The position numbers and the translations under genes are program-made. A stretch of 64,000 nt of DNA. Source: Rhodospirillales bacterium BBD 1991-14. Its GTDB lineage: Bacteria; Pseudomonadota; Alphaproteobacteria; Kiloniellales; Kiloniellaceae. Shown here piece by piece: positions 9,773-19,621 of this stretch (position 1 is the stretch's first letter; each line of letters begins with the position of its first letter). The stretch is taken from NCBI GenBank assembly GCA_001657395.1, contig LYSY01000003.1, positions 62,001 through 126,000 on the forward strand, in the 5' to 3' direction. Below the pieces are notes generated by a model. The model was not told the DNA's origin. It did not search any database and was given only the letters and a program-made list of their open reading frames with translations.

Positions 9773-11428
9773 TCACTGCACACGGATGGCAAGTCCGTGC
9801 CCGCGGCGGTCGGTGCCCACGACACAGGTGCGGTCGTCGGTCCGCAATCCCGCCGGACACTTCAGCACGTTGGCGCGCCCGACCTCTGCCTCCGGTTGCA
9901 GCGTGTGTCCGCGCTGACGCAGGCCGGCGAGGACCGAGTCCTCAAGATCGGGCTCGTAGAACGTCACATCCGGGCTGGCAACGTTGACGAGCCGCGGCGC
10001 CCCCAGGGCATCCTCCACCGGGACCTCAGGCTCGATCCCTTCCAGCATCACGCGGGCCAGGGCGGCCGGTGCCGCAAGCCCGCCGCTTGCCGTGCCGGCA
10101 AGATAGACGTTGCCGTTGAACGGGTTCGCAACCATGCCCACGGAAAGGCTGTTGGCGCCCGATGCCGCCGGCTTGGGCAGCAGAATGCCGGTTCCCGGCA
10201 CCACGCGGCCGGCGCCGAACAGGCCGTTCATGGAGAAGCTGCAGGCAACCGCATTGCTCCAGCGGTCGGCAACCACGAAGCCCGCACTGAAGGGGTTCGA
10301 CACGGTCTGCGGCGCCGTCCCTTCCACCGCCAACCTGTTGTGTTGCTGCCCGCTGTAGCCGGTCAACAGCCGGGCCAGATGCGCTTCGGACACCAGGCTT
10401 TCGGAGGCCTGGGATCCGCCCTGGGATCCTCCACCCGCGGCAAGCCAGGTTCCGCGCAGGGCGAAGCTGCGCTGACTTGCCTCGGCCAGCAGGTGGGCCT
10501 TTTCCACCGCACCGAGGTCCGAATAGCGCTGCACCTCGGTCAGCATGCCCCACATCTGCGCCGTCGTCAGGCCGCCGTCGTTGGTCGGGAAATACGCCAC
10601 GTTGTCGCCGAAGGGGACCGTCAGCGGCTCTGAGACCGCCGGCAGCATCTGACGCAGGTCTTCGGTCGTAACGGACACCCCGCTGGCCTGTGCCGCTTCC
10701 ACGAAGCGGGCGGCATAGGAACCGCCGTAGAGGTAGCCGGCGCCCTGGCGCCGCAGGCCCGAAATCGCACCCGAAAGCTCGGAGAACACCAGGACATCGC
10801 CCTCGTCCGCCAAGGTCCCGCTGCGGTTGGACAGCAGCTGACGCAACGCAGGGTCTGCCGAGACGAAGGCTGCGGCGGCCTGGATGTCCCGCGCAAAGGC
10901 CCGACTGACGGAGTTGCCGATCCGCGACAGACGTTCTGCATCGTTCAACAGCAGGCCCCAGCGGGCCAGCCCATGACGGGCGTGCATCACCGCCATCGCA
11001 CGCGGTCCCGCCAGCTGCAGGCCGGCGGGATCGGCCGCATCGGCCAGAAATTCGAAGACCTCGGTCTCCACCGTTCCGTCGTCGCGGATGATCCCGGCGT
11101 TGTGGACGAGACAGACGCCGCTGCTGGCCAGCCCGACCCGCGACGGCAGGGTAGCGGTCATGGTAAAGTACATGGCAACGGCCGCATCGGCGGCAGATCC
11201 GCCGTTGCCCAGGATGTCGCGGCCGATCGTGACGGCCCGCGGCTCATCGCCGGACACCATGCCGGCAAAGCCCTCGACCGGGGCGATAACGCCCGGTTCC
11301 CTGGGTGCCTCGCAGGCGCCAAGCACCGCCAGCGCAAGGCCGGCAAAGCCTATCCTCTTCAGGGCCGCCGGGGACGGCCTGCGTTGAAATGCTCGTAAGA
11401 GGTGTTTAGGTATAGTTCCGAAAGGCAA
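9773..11428 (-). CDS. Gamma-glutamyltransferase family protein (putative lipoprotein, divergent catalytic motif)
   Basis: SGDEPRAVTIGRDILGNGGSAADAAVAMYFTM and LFGAGRVVPGTGILL are GGT-like; lipobox-like LAVLGAC; start uncertain (TTG at 11428 proposed). Confidence 0.8.
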   Translation of the reverse strand: MPFGTIPKHLLRAFQRRPSPAALKRIGFAGLALAVLGACEAPREPGVIAPVEGFAGMVSGDEPRAVTIGRDILGNGGSAADAAVAMYFTMTATLPSRVGLASSGVCLVHNAGIIRDDGTVETEVFEFLADAADPAGLQLAGPRAMAVMHARHGLARWGLLLNDAERLSRIGNSVSRAFARDIQAAAAFVSADPALRQLLSNRSGTLADEGDVLVFSELSGAISGLRRQGAGYLYGGSYAARFVEAAQASGVSVTTEDLRQMLPAVSEPLTVPFGDNVAYFPTNDGGLTTAQMWGMLTEVQRYSDLGAVEKAHLLAEASQRSFALRGTWLAAGGGSQGGSQASESLVSEAHLARLLTGYSGQQHNRLAVEGTAPQTVSNPFSAGFVVADRWSNAVACSFSMNGLFGAGRVVPGTGILLPKPAASGANSLSVGMVANPFNGNVYLAGTASGGLAAPAALARVMLEGIEPEVPVEDALGAPRLVNVASPDVTFYEPDLEDSVLAGLRQRGHTLQPEAEVGRANVLKCPAGLRTDDRTCVVGTDRRGHGLAIRVQ

Positions 11429-11438
11429 GAATAGACCC

Positions 11439-12797
11439 GTGCGCAAAACGCCAGTCCCTTTGCTGCTTGTTATCGTTCTCCTGCTCGGCACGCTGCTGCC
11501 GCAGGCAACGCAGGCCAGTGACCGCCTCCGGCTGATCCGCGACGCGGAAATCGAAGGTATCATCCGGGCCTATGCGACGCCACTGTTCCAGGCTGCGGGC
11601 CTCAGCCCCCAGGGGATTAGGCTTTACCTCGTCCAGGACCGCACGCTCAACGCTTTTGTGGCGGGTGGGCTGAATATGTTCATCAACACCGGGTTGTTGA
11701 TGCAGGCGGAACACCCGGGCCAGGTCATCGGCGTGATCGCCCACGAAACCGGCCACATTTCCGGCGGCCACCTGGCAACGCGCGGCACCGCCCTGGCACA
11801 GACCCGCGGCGCCCTGATCGCCACCTACCTGCTGGGTATCGGCGCCGCCCTGGCCACAGGCGAGGGCGGGGTCGGCGCCGCGGTCATCTCGGGCGGCCAG
11901 GACGTCGCCCTCCGAGGCCTCCTGCAGTACACCCGCACCCAGGAGAGTTCGGCCGACCAGGCGGCGGTGACGCTGCTGCAGGCGACAGGTCAATCGCCGC
12001 GCGGCCTGATGGAATTCATGGAGACCCTCAGAGGCCAGGAAGTCCTGCTGACCGACAACCAGGACCCGTACCTGCGCACCCACCCCCTCACCCAGGAGCG
12101 CATCACCTTCCTGGAGAACGCGGTCCGCCAGTCTCCCTATGCCGACAAGCCGCCCGATCCGGAACTCCTGGTCATGCACAACCGGATGCGCGCCAAGCTG
12201 ATCGGCTTCCTGCAGCCGCTGGGCCAGGTTTTGCGCGCCTACCCCGAAGACGATGTCAGCCTGCCGGCACGCTACGCCCGCGCGATCGCATACTATCGTA
12301 TACCGGACATCGAAAAGGCGCTGGTTGAGATCGACGGCCTTCTTGGAGAGTCCCCGGAGGACCCGTACTTCCGCGAGCTCAGAGGGCAGATGCTGCTGGA
12401 GCACGGCCGCGTGGCCGAGGCACTGCCCGAGTATCAGGCGGCAGCCAATGCTCTGCCGAACTCGCCGCAGATCAGGCAGGCGCTCGCCAAAGCGCAGATT
12501 CAGATGAATGACCGGGATCTCGACCGGGCCGCTCTCGGCAACCTGGCAGAGACCCTGCGCCAGGAGCCGAACAATCCCTCCGCCTGGCGGCTGGCCGCGG
12601 TGGCCCACGGCCGGCTCGGCGACCAGGGGATGACCGCCCTGGCGCTCGCGGAGGGCGCGTTCGCCCGCCGCAAGTACGCCGAGGCACGCGACCGCGCAGA
12701 GCATGCGCTCGGTCTGCTTGAGCAGCATTCCGCGTCCTGGCTCAGGGCCCAGGACGTCAAGAACGAGGCGGAGCGCCAGGTGAAGCGCAACGATTGA
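11439..12797 (+). CDS. M48 family metalloprotease with TPR-like C-terminus (BepA/YfgC-like)
   Basis: HETGHISGGH zinc motif, signal peptide, GTG start, C-terminal helical repeats. Confidence 0.9.
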   Translation: MRKTPVPLLLVIVLLLGTLLPQATQASDRLRLIRDAEIEGIIRAYATPLFQAAGLSPQGIRLYLVQDRTLNAFVAGGLNMFINTGLLMQAEHPGQVIGVIAHETGHISGGHLATRGTALAQTRGALIATYLLGIGAALATGEGGVGAAVISGGQDVALRGLLQYTRTQESSADQAAVTLLQATGQSPRGLMEFMETLRGQEVLLTDNQDPYLRTHPLTQERITFLENAVRQSPYADKPPDPELLVMHNRMRAKLIGFLQPLGQVLRAYPEDDVSLPARYARAIAYYRIPDIEKALVEIDGLLGESPEDPYFRELRGQMLLEHGRVAEALPEYQAAANALPNSPQIRQALAKAQIQMNDRDLDRAALGNLAETLRQEPNNPSAWRLAAVAHGRLGDQGMTALALAEGAFARRKYAEARDRAEHALGLLEQHSASWLRAQDVKNEAERQVKRND

Positions 12798-12952
12798 ACT
12801 CCCGCAACAGAAGCTGCGACACAGCGGAAAGGACCCGCTGACCATCACGTGATTTGCCAGCGCCGCCGGCAATCCGATATCACAGGAACACATCGGATAG
12901 CGGCCAACCGGGGAACGCAGTCAGCCGGCCAGCACCATAAGGATTCGCCGAT

Positions 12953-13753
12953 ATGCCTTCTAAGCAATTGATAAAGAAGACTGTCCTGAGCGCAGCCCTG
13001 GCAACCTCGACAGCCCTGGCGGTGGTGGCCGCAGGCCCGCTCTCTGCCGGCGCGCAGGAGTCGGCGCCGCTTGACCCTGCTGCCCTCGACCCGGCGCAGG
13101 CAGAGGCCGTTCGCGAACTGGTCCGCGACTACCTGATCGAGAATCCCGACGTCATCGTCGAAGCCCTGCAGATCTACGAGCAGCGCCAGCAGGCCGCGGA
13201 GGCGGAGCGCCGGCAGGCTGCCCTGGTCGCCCAGCGCGGCGCCCTGAACGAAGACCCCAGCTCGCCCGTGCTCGGCAACCCGGAGGGCGACGTCACCGTC
13301 GTCGAATTCTTCGACTACCGCTGCCCCTACTGCAAGAGCATCGCGACGGCCATGCGCGAGCTGGTCGCCGAAGATCCCAACGTGCGCCTGGTCATGAAGG
13401 AGTTTCCCATCCTCAGCCAGGAATCCGTTGACGCGGCCCGCGCCGCGCTGGCAGCCGAACGGCAGGGCCTGTACGAGGAGTTTCACTTCGCGCTGATGGA
13501 GCGCGGTGGATCGATGAGCGAGCCCGAGGTGATGGCTGTGGCCGAATCGGTCGGGCTGGACCTGGAGCGGCTGCGCGCGGACATGCAGGCACCGGAGATC
13601 GAAGAGGCCCTGCGCCGGAACTACGCCGTGGGCGATGCCGTCGGCATCACCGGCACGCCGGCGATGGTCATTGGCAACACCGTGGTGCCGGGGATGGTCA
13701 GCATCGACCGCTTGCGCGAACTGGTGGCCCAGGCCCGCGCCGAGGCCAGCTAG
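12953..13753 (+). CDS. DsbA family thiol:disulfide protein (thioredoxin fold)
   Basis: Signal peptide, VVEFFDYRCPYCKSI (CPYC active site), GITGTPAMVIG cis-Pro loop. Confidence 0.93.
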   Translation: MPSKQLIKKTVLSAALATSTALAVVAAGPLSAGAQESAPLDPAALDPAQAEAVRELVRDYLIENPDVIVEALQIYEQRQQAAEAERRQAALVAQRGALNEDPSSPVLGNPEGDVTVVEFFDYRCPYCKSIATAMRELVAEDPNVRLVMKEFPILSQESVDAARAALAAERQGLYEEFHFALMERGGSMSEPEVMAVAESVGLDLERLRADMQAPEIEEALRRNYAVGDAVGITGTPAMVIGNTVVPGMVSIDRLRELVAQARAEAS

Positions 13754-13875
13754 CCACCGCCCGATTTCGGCTTTCAGCTCACCGCCGGAGCCCCAGACGG
13801 CCCGCGAAGAGGCGATTGCGCGGCCAGCCTTGGCTATGTTAACGCTTCTCGGACATCATCTTTGGGGAAGCACAG

Positions 13876-14334
13876 GTGGCCAAGGCGCCAAAAGTCCTCG
13901 TCCTGAACGGCCCGAACCTGAACATGCTTGGTACGCGCGAACCCGATGTCTACGGGCGGGAAGGCCTGGCGGACATCGAAAAGGCGTGTCTTGCGCACGG
14001 CAAGGCGCTGGGCCTTTCGGTCGACTGCCGGCAATCCAACAGCGAAGGGCAGCTGATCGACTGGATTCAGGGCGCGCGCGAAAGCCATGACGCCCTCGTC
14101 TTCAATCCGGCCGGCTACTCGCACAGTTCCATCGCAATCATGGACGCCCTGCTGGCTGCGGCACTGCCGCTGGTCGAGGTCCATCTGTCCAACATCCACC
14201 GCCGTGAGGCCTTCCGCCACCATTCCTATGTTTCGCGCGTCGCAGATGGCGTAATCTGCGGGTTCGGATCCAGGGGATATCTGATGGCGCTCGACGCCCT
14301 GGCGCAGCGCCTCAACACACAGCAAGAGACGTAA
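13876..14334 (+). CDS. aroQ: Type II 3-dehydroquinate dehydratase
   Basis: [63 protein letters not shown] start. Confidence 0.97.
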   Translation: MAKAPKVLVLNGPNLNMLGTREPDVYGREGLADIEKACLAHGKALGLSVDCRQSNSEGQLIDWIQGARESHDALVFNPAGYSHSSIAIMDALLAAALPLVEVHLSNIHRREAFRHHSYVSRVADGVICGFGSRGYLMALDALAQRLNTQQET

Positions 14335-14786
14335 TGGCGAAATTCGAAGTGAATGAGGAGCTGGTCCGCAAGCTCGCGGACCTTCTTCAGGAAACCGGTC
14401 TCAACGAGATCGAGTACGAGGTCAACAACCACCGGATCCGTGTCGCCAAAGGCGCCGGCGCGGTGAGCTATGCCGCCCCCGCCGCCGCCCCCCTGCCCAG
14501 CCCCTGCGCGCCGGCACCGATCGCCAATGCTGGCGGCGGCGAAGCCATTCCAGCCGGGGCGGTGACCGCCCCGATGGTGGGAACCGTCTACGTCGCCTCG
14601 TCGCCGGGCACACCGCCTTTCGTCAAGGTCGGCGACAGCGTAAGCGAGGGCCAGACCCTGCTGATCATCGAAGCCATGAAGGTCATGAACCCGCTGGCCG
14701 CCCCCCGCGCAGGCACGGTCACCCAGATCCTGATCAGCGACGGCCAGCCGGTGGAGTATGGCGAACCGCTGCTGGTCATCGAATAG
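14334..14786 (+). CDS. accB: Biotin carboxyl carrier protein of acetyl-CoA carboxylase
   Basis: C-terminal [17 protein letters not shown] biotinyl motif; 1-bp overlap with aroQ (TAATG). Confidence 0.97.
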   Translation: MAKFEVNEELVRKLADLLQETGLNEIEYEVNNHRIRVAKGAGAVSYAAPAAAPLPSPCAPAPIANAGGGEAIPAGAVTAPMVGTVYVASSPGTPPFVKVGDSVSEGQTLLIIEAMKVMNPLAAPRAGTVTQILISDGQPVEYGEPLLVIE

Positions 14787-14800
14787 GCCGCCCCCCGATC

Positions 14801-16144
14801 ATGTTCGATAAGATCCTGATCGCCAATCGCGGCGAGATCGCGTTGCGGGTTCACCGGGCCTGCCGGGAGATGGGCATCCAGACGGTCGCCGTACACTCGA
14901 CAGCCGACGCCGATGCCATGCATGTGCGCTTGGCCGACGAAAGCGTCTGCATCGGGCCGGCGCCCATCAAGGACAGCTATCTCAACATCCCCGCCATCCT
15001 CTCCGCCGCCAACATCACCGGTGCGGAAGCGATCCATCCCGGCGTCGGCTTTCTTTCGGAGAACGCCGACTTCGCCGCCATGGTGGAAGAGCACGATCTC
15101 GTCTTCATAGGCCCGACACCCGAACACATCAGCCTTATGGGCGACAAGGTGGCGGCGAAAAAGGCGGCCGAAGATCTGGGCATACCGGTCGTTCCCGGCT
15201 CCGACGGCGCCGTCGATACTGTCGAGGAAGCGCGCACCATTGCCGATCGGATCGGCTATCCGGTTCTGATCAAAGCAACCGCCGGCGGCGGCGGACGCGG
15301 CATGAAGGTGGCCCAGAACGCCGGCGAGCTCGAAGAGGCCTACCGCCTGGCGCGCAACGAAGCCAAGAATGCCTTCGGCAACGACATTGTCTACATGGAG
15401 AAATACCTGGGCAAGCCGCGCCATATCGAGGTGCAGTTGCTGGCCGACGGACAGGGTGGCTCAATTCACATGGGTGAGCGCGACTGTTCGCTGCAGCGGC
15501 GGCACCAGAAGGTCTTGGAAGAGGCCTTGTCCCCGGCGCTGAATGCCGAGGAGCGCTCGGCCATCGGCAACCGGGTCTCGGAAGCGATGCGCAACATGGG
15601 CTACCGCGGCGCCGGTACCATCGAGTTCCTGTATGAGAACGGCGAGTTCTACTTCATTGAAATGAACACACGGATTCAGGTCGAGCATCCGATCTCGGAG
15701 GCGATTACCGGCATCGACCTGGTGCGCGAGCAGATCCGCGTTGCCGCTGGCCTGCCTCTCGATATCAAGCAGAGCGACATCAAGTTTTCCGGACACGCGA
15801 TCGAGTGCCGCATCAACGCGGAAAACCCGGATACCTTCATGCCCTCGCCCGGGCGGGTCACGGATTATCACGCCCCCGGCGGCCTGGGCGTCAGAGTCGA
15901 CTCCGGACTCTATGCCGGCTATCGCATCCCGTCTTCATACGACAGCCTGATCGCCAAGCTGATCGTCCACGGCCAGACCCGCAACGAGTGCCTGATGCGC
16001 CTGCGCCGCGCCCTGGAAGAGTTCGTGATCGTCGGTGTGGATACATCCATCCCCCTGCATCAACGCCTGATCGGGGCGCAGGATTTCATCAACGGCGATT
16101 ATGACATCCACTGGCTGGAGAAGTTCGTCGCCGGCACCGCCTGA
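14801..16144 (+). CDS. accC: Acetyl-CoA carboxylase biotin carboxylase subunit
   Basis: [26 protein letters not shown]...; ATP-grasp [23 protein letters not shown]. Confidence 0.98.
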   Translation: MFDKILIANRGEIALRVHRACREMGIQTVAVHSTADADAMHVRLADESVCIGPAPIKDSYLNIPAILSAANITGAEAIHPGVGFLSENADFAAMVEEHDLVFIGPTPEHISLMGDKVAAKKAAEDLGIPVVPGSDGAVDTVEEARTIADRIGYPVLIKATAGGGGRGMKVAQNAGELEEAYRLARNEAKNAFGNDIVYMEKYLGKPRHIEVQLLADGQGGSIHMGERDCSLQRRHQKVLEEALSPALNAEERSAIGNRVSEAMRNMGYRGAGTIEFLYENGEFYFIEMNTRIQVEHPISEAITGIDLVREQIRVAAGLPLDIKQSDIKFSGHAIECRINAENPDTFMPSPGRVTDYHAPGGLGVRVDSGLYAGYRIPSSYDSLIAKLIVHGQTRNECLMRLRRALEEFVIVGVDTSIPLHQRLIGAQDFINGDYDIHWLEKFVAGTA

Positions 16145-16254
16145 GGGCCCGGACTTCCCCCCGCAGACTGCCGCTGAAATGTCATGGAAATTGAACGCCG
16201 GGGCGCCCCGGGCTGATTGATCGCGGCCCGGCGGAGTCGCTATCATCGAGCGTC

Positions 16255-16905
16255 ATGCAGCTGACGCCGGACCTTCTGCTTCGCGCCTATGCCATCGGGA
16301 TCTTCCCCATGGCGGAGAGCCGCCTGGACCCGGAACTCCACTGGATCGACCCCGACATGCGCGGCATCCTGCCGCTCGACCGGCTGCATGTTCCCCGCAA
16401 GCTGCGCGCCAGGCTGCGCCGCGGCATCTTTCAGGTCCGCTGCAACACAGCTTTTCACGACGTCATTCAGGGTTGCGCCGCTCCGGCGGAAAACCGCCCG
16501 GATACCTGGATCAACCCGGTCATCGAAAGGCTCTACAGCGAACTGCATGAGATGGGCTTCGCCCACTCGGTGGAGTGCTGGGACGGCGACAGCCTGGTGG
16601 GCGGCCTTTACGGCGTCTCCCTGGGCGGCGCCTTCTTCGGGGAGAGCATGTTCAGCCGCGCCACCGATGCCAGCAAGATCGCCCTGGTTCACCTGGTTCT
16701 GCGCTTGAGGCGCAGCCGCTTTCAGTTGCTCGACACCCAGTTCAACACGCCCCACCTGAGCCGCTTCGGCGTGGTCGAAATTCCGCGGGACGACTACCGC
16801 AAGCTGCTGACCCAGGCCGTCTCCACCAAGGCGGAGTTCTATTCCGGCTTGATCTCACCCTCGGAGCTGGACTCCTTCTTGCAGTCGACGACCCAGACAT
16901 CGTAG
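16255..16905 (+). CDS. aat: Leucyl/phenylalanyl-tRNA--protein transferase
   Basis: LLLRAYAIGIFPMAESR, VECWDGDSLVGGLYGVSLGGAFFGESMFS, LLDTQFNTPHLSRFGVVEIPR. Confidence 0.97.
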   Translation: MQLTPDLLLRAYAIGIFPMAESRLDPELHWIDPDMRGILPLDRLHVPRKLRARLRRGIFQVRCNTAFHDVIQGCAAPAENRPDTWINPVIERLYSELHEMGFAHSVECWDGDSLVGGLYGVSLGGAFFGESMFSRATDASKIALVHLVLRLRRSRFQLLDTQFNTPHLSRFGVVEIPRDDYRKLLTQAVSTKAEFYSGLISPSELDSFLQSTTQTS

Positions 16906-17252
16906 ACCGGGTGCTCCAGGGCCGAAACGGCGGGGCTGGAGGCGAACATCCAGCCCGTGAAGAGCGCCACCTCGGGCGAGTCCGGGCGCACGTCGACGAT
17001 TTCGAGAAAGGCCGCGCTTTCCGGCGGCTCCTCCGGCGGCTTCTTGTCACAGGCCCGCGCAACGATCTGCAGCGACCCAAAGCGCACCGTCTCGCCCAGC
17101 GGCGCTTCGAAGGTGGAAATCCGCGCGGTGATCTTGTCGAGGCCCTGCAGCACCGCCGAGGCGGCGGCGGCCGGGCCCGGAAAGACCGGAAGCATGACGG
17201 CAGGAAGCAGGATCAGCGGAAGGGCCTTCAGACGTGCACGCAAGACAGACAC
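16839..17252 (-). CDS. DUF2155 domain-containing protein (exported)
   Basis: Signal peptide then LQGLDKITARISTFEAPLGETVRFGSLQIVARACDKKPPEEPPESAAFLEI...ALFTGWMFASSPAVSALEHPVYDVWVVDC. ORF open to 17426; start approximate. Confidence 0.85.
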   Translation of the reverse strand: MSVLRARLKALPLILLPAVMLPVFPGPAAAASAVLQGLDKITARISTFEAPLGETVRFGSLQIVARACDKKPPEEPPESAAFLEIVDVRPDSPEVALFTGWMFASSPAVSALEHPVYDVWVVDCKKESSSEGEIKPE

Positions 17253-17254
17253 TC

Positions 17255-17503
17255 TCAGGATTTGCGGTCGCGGTAGGGGTTCTCCAGGGAGCCGACCAGA
17301 TCGGCGAGGACTTCGCGCAGCTGTCCTTCGTCGCAGCCCATCAGAATGCCGTCCTCCAGCGCGTCCTGCGCCATCTCGCGGATCTCCTCCAGATTCTCGT
17401 TCAGAACCTTGATCTTCTCCCGGCACGACAACGGGGCACCGTCCGGCTGCAGCCAGACGGGAATCTCGAACTTCTTTGCCTCCGGTGCCGACACGCCCAA
17501 CAC
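17255..17503 (-). CDS. Small conserved-looking hypothetical protein (82 aa)
   Basis: MLGVSAPEAKKFEIPVWLQPDGAPLSCREKIKVLNENLEEIREMAQDALEDGILMGCDEGQLREVLADLVGSL...; compact with neighbours, no overlapping better ORF. Confidence 0.65.
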   Translation of the reverse strand: MLGVSAPEAKKFEIPVWLQPDGAPLSCREKIKVLNENLEEIREMAQDALEDGILMGCDEGQLREVLADLVGSLENPYRDRKS

Positions 17504-17566
17504 CTCACCAGATTAATCCTGCCAAAGACTTAAGGGCTCCGCGCCAGCCGCGCAAGCCAGAGGACT

Positions 17567-18415
17567 TCACCCCGCCAGCCGGGCCACGAAGCGCAGGCGG
17601 ACATAGTCCGCCGACCACCGGCCCTCGGAATCACAGAGGCTGGGGCGCAGCCGCTCCGCGACCTCCGCGATCAGCGCCAGCCCCTCGTCCGCGGGGACCT
17701 GCTTCAGGAAGGCCTCGGCGAAGGTCTCCAGCCAGCCGCCGATCTCACCGGGCAGCGGGGTCGGCCGCGGGATCAGGGCGATGGATTCGACCGCGAAACC
17801 GGCGGCCTCCAGCCTGGCCTGATAGGCCTCCGGCGCGGGGAAATACCAGGGACAGGCCTTCACCGGATCGGCGCCCCGCGCCTGCAGGGATGCAAAGAGC
17901 GCCTGGGTGATCGTCTCGACGTTGCCCTGGCCGCCCATCTCGGCGACGAAGCGGCCGCCGGGCTTCAGAGCCGCCGCGACGCCGCGCAGAACGGCGTCGG
18001 GGTCGAGCATCCAGTGCAGCGCAGCGTTGGAAAGCACCGCATCGAACTCGGCCTCGAAGGTCAGGGCCTCGCCGTTCATCACCCGGGCATCGAGACCGCG
18101 CGCCTTGGCCGCCGCCACCTGTTCGGGCGAGCTGTCGACACCCACCACCGCGGCGCCGGCCGCAGCGATCTTCGCCGTCAGCGCCCCTTCGCCGCAGCCG
18201 AGATCGAGCACCCGCTCGCCCTTGGCCGGCTGCAGCAGGTCGAGCAGCGGCGCGCCCAGTTCGGCAACGAAGCCGGCGTTCCTGTTGTAACGATGGGGGT
18301 CCCAGTGCTGGGACGCTTGCTGGGACGCTTGCTGTGACGCTTTCTGGGACGCTTGCCGGACTGCATCCGCGGCGGGATCGCCGCGTTGGCCGGATGTCGG
18401 TTTGTCTTCCGGCAT
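17567..18415 (-). CDS. Class I SAM-dependent methyltransferase
   Basis: RVLDLGCGEGALTAKIAAAGAAVVGVDSS motif I; DAVLSNAALHWMLDP. N-terminal QASQ repeats from a 12-bp tandem repeat. Confidence 0.9.
   Translation of the reverse strand: MPEDKPTSGQRGDPAADAVRQASQKASQQASQQASQHWDPHRYNRNAGFVAELGAPLLDLLQPAKGERVLDLGCGEGALTAKIAAAGAAVVGVDSSPEQVAAAKARGLDARVMNGEALTFEAEFDAVLSNAALHWMLDPDAVLRGVAAALKPGGRFVAEMGGQGNVETITQALFASLQARGADPVKACPWYFPAPEAYQARLEAAGFAVESIALIPRPTPLPGEIGGWLETFAEAFLKQVPADEGLALIAEVAERLRPSLCDSEGRWSADYVRLRFVARLAG
18308..18355. repeat. 12-bp tandem repeat, 4 copies (CTGGGACGCTTG) in methyltransferase 5' end
   Basis: CTGGGACGCTTG, CTGGGACGCTTG, CTGTGACGCTTT, CTGGGACGCTTG; in frame. Confidence 0.95.
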
Positions 18416-18431
18416 CTCGGCCCGAGCGGCC

Positions 18432-18908
18432 TTACTGGCCGCCCCCGGAGGACGTGGCCGTATCGGCAGCGCTGAAGATGAAGCGGCCCAGCAGGTCGAC
18501 CACGTTGATCGTGCCCTGGGCAAACTGGATCTGCTGACCGTCGGTCAGGTAGTCCTCGGCGCCTCCCGGCTCCAAGGCCACGTAGTTGCCGCCCAGAAGC
18601 CCCTCCGGAATGATCCGGGCCGAGGTGTCGCTCGGCAGCTTGATGAACTCGTCGATGCTGAGGCTGACCTCGGCAAAGTAGGTGTCCGGGTTCAGGCGCT
18701 GGCTCACCACGCTGCCGACCTTCACGCCGGCCATGCGGACGTCGGTCCCGGAGGTCAGACCGGAGGCATCGTCGAACTCCACCATCAGGGTGTAGCCGCC
18801 GCCTGCGCCGCCCTCGATCGAAGTGGTGCGAAAGGCGAAGACGATGAACACCACGGCCACCACCAGAACGACGGCGCCCATCACCGTTTCGATCATATTC
18901 CTACGCAT
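18432..18908 (-). CDS. mlaD: Outer membrane lipid asymmetry maintenance protein MlaD
   Basis: ETVMGAVVLVVAVVFIVFAFRT...YTLMVEFDDASGLTSGTDVRMAGVKVGSV, MCE domain. Confidence 0.94.
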   Translation of the reverse strand: MRRNMIETVMGAVVLVVAVVFIVFAFRTTSIEGGAGGGYTLMVEFDDASGLTSGTDVRMAGVKVGSVVSQRLNPDTYFAEVSLSIDEFIKLPSDTSARIIPEGLLGGNYVALEPGGAEDYLTDGQQIQFAQGTINVVDLLGRFIFSAADTATSSGGGQ

Positions 18909-19033
18909 GCTGGTCGTCCTCTATGTGCTGGCTTTTCAATACTGGTCCGAAGGCCTGACCCGCCGCTGCCGGAACAGCGATGCACGCTTCTTGGGTCGCT
19001 GCGACGCGCATCCCGAAGCGGGGTCGGCGGAAG

Positions 19034-19411
19034 TCAGTTCGGCGTCCAGGGTTCGTAGTCGCCCGTCGCCTTGTCGCGGCGTCCGCCGCGCAGCGTATGG
19101 CCGGGCGGCCGGTAGGCCTGCGTCGTGCCGGTCATGTTCGGCTGATGGTCCTTCTGCCAGGCATGGCGCTTCGGCCCGCCCTCGGGCGGCACCTCGTCGG
19201 TCGTATGGTGCAACCAGGCATGCCACTCGGCGGGCACCCGGCTCGCCTCGACCTCGCCGTCGTAGATCACCCAGCGCTGCTCGCGGCGCAGGGAGTCCTT
19301 GTGGGTGCGCCCGCCGCCCTTGGCGCGGTAGTAGCGGTTGCCCTGCGCGTCGCGGCCAACCAGTTCGCCGCGCAGCCAGGTGTAAATCCGTGTTCCGATG
19401 GTTGTGCCCAT
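19034..19411 (-). CDS. NADH:ubiquinone oxidoreductase subunit NDUFA12 family
   Basis: GTRIYTWLRGELVGRDAQGNRYYRAKG...RRWVIYDGEVEASRVPAEWHAWLHHTTDEVP. Confidence 0.93.
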   Translation of the reverse strand: MGTTIGTRIYTWLRGELVGRDAQGNRYYRAKGGGRTHKDSLRREQRWVIYDGEVEASRVPAEWHAWLHHTTDEVPPEGGPKRHAWQKDHQPNMTGTTQAYRPPGHTLRGGRRDKATGDYEPWTPN

Positions 19412-19621
19412 AGTCGAGGCGCGATCCCTAGCAACATCATCACGATCCGGCCGCCTGCCGGCGGGAGTCCCGCTGCAGGCGGCCAGACTATGGCACCCCG
19501 ACCGGGAACAGTCCAGCCCGGGAAGCGCCCCCGGGAGAGCCCGGTAAAGGGCGGTTTCTTTGGCTTCTCGGGCGACACAGGGCCCGATTTGGCTGGCCCC
19601 TGGCCCTCCAATCACCTAGAG

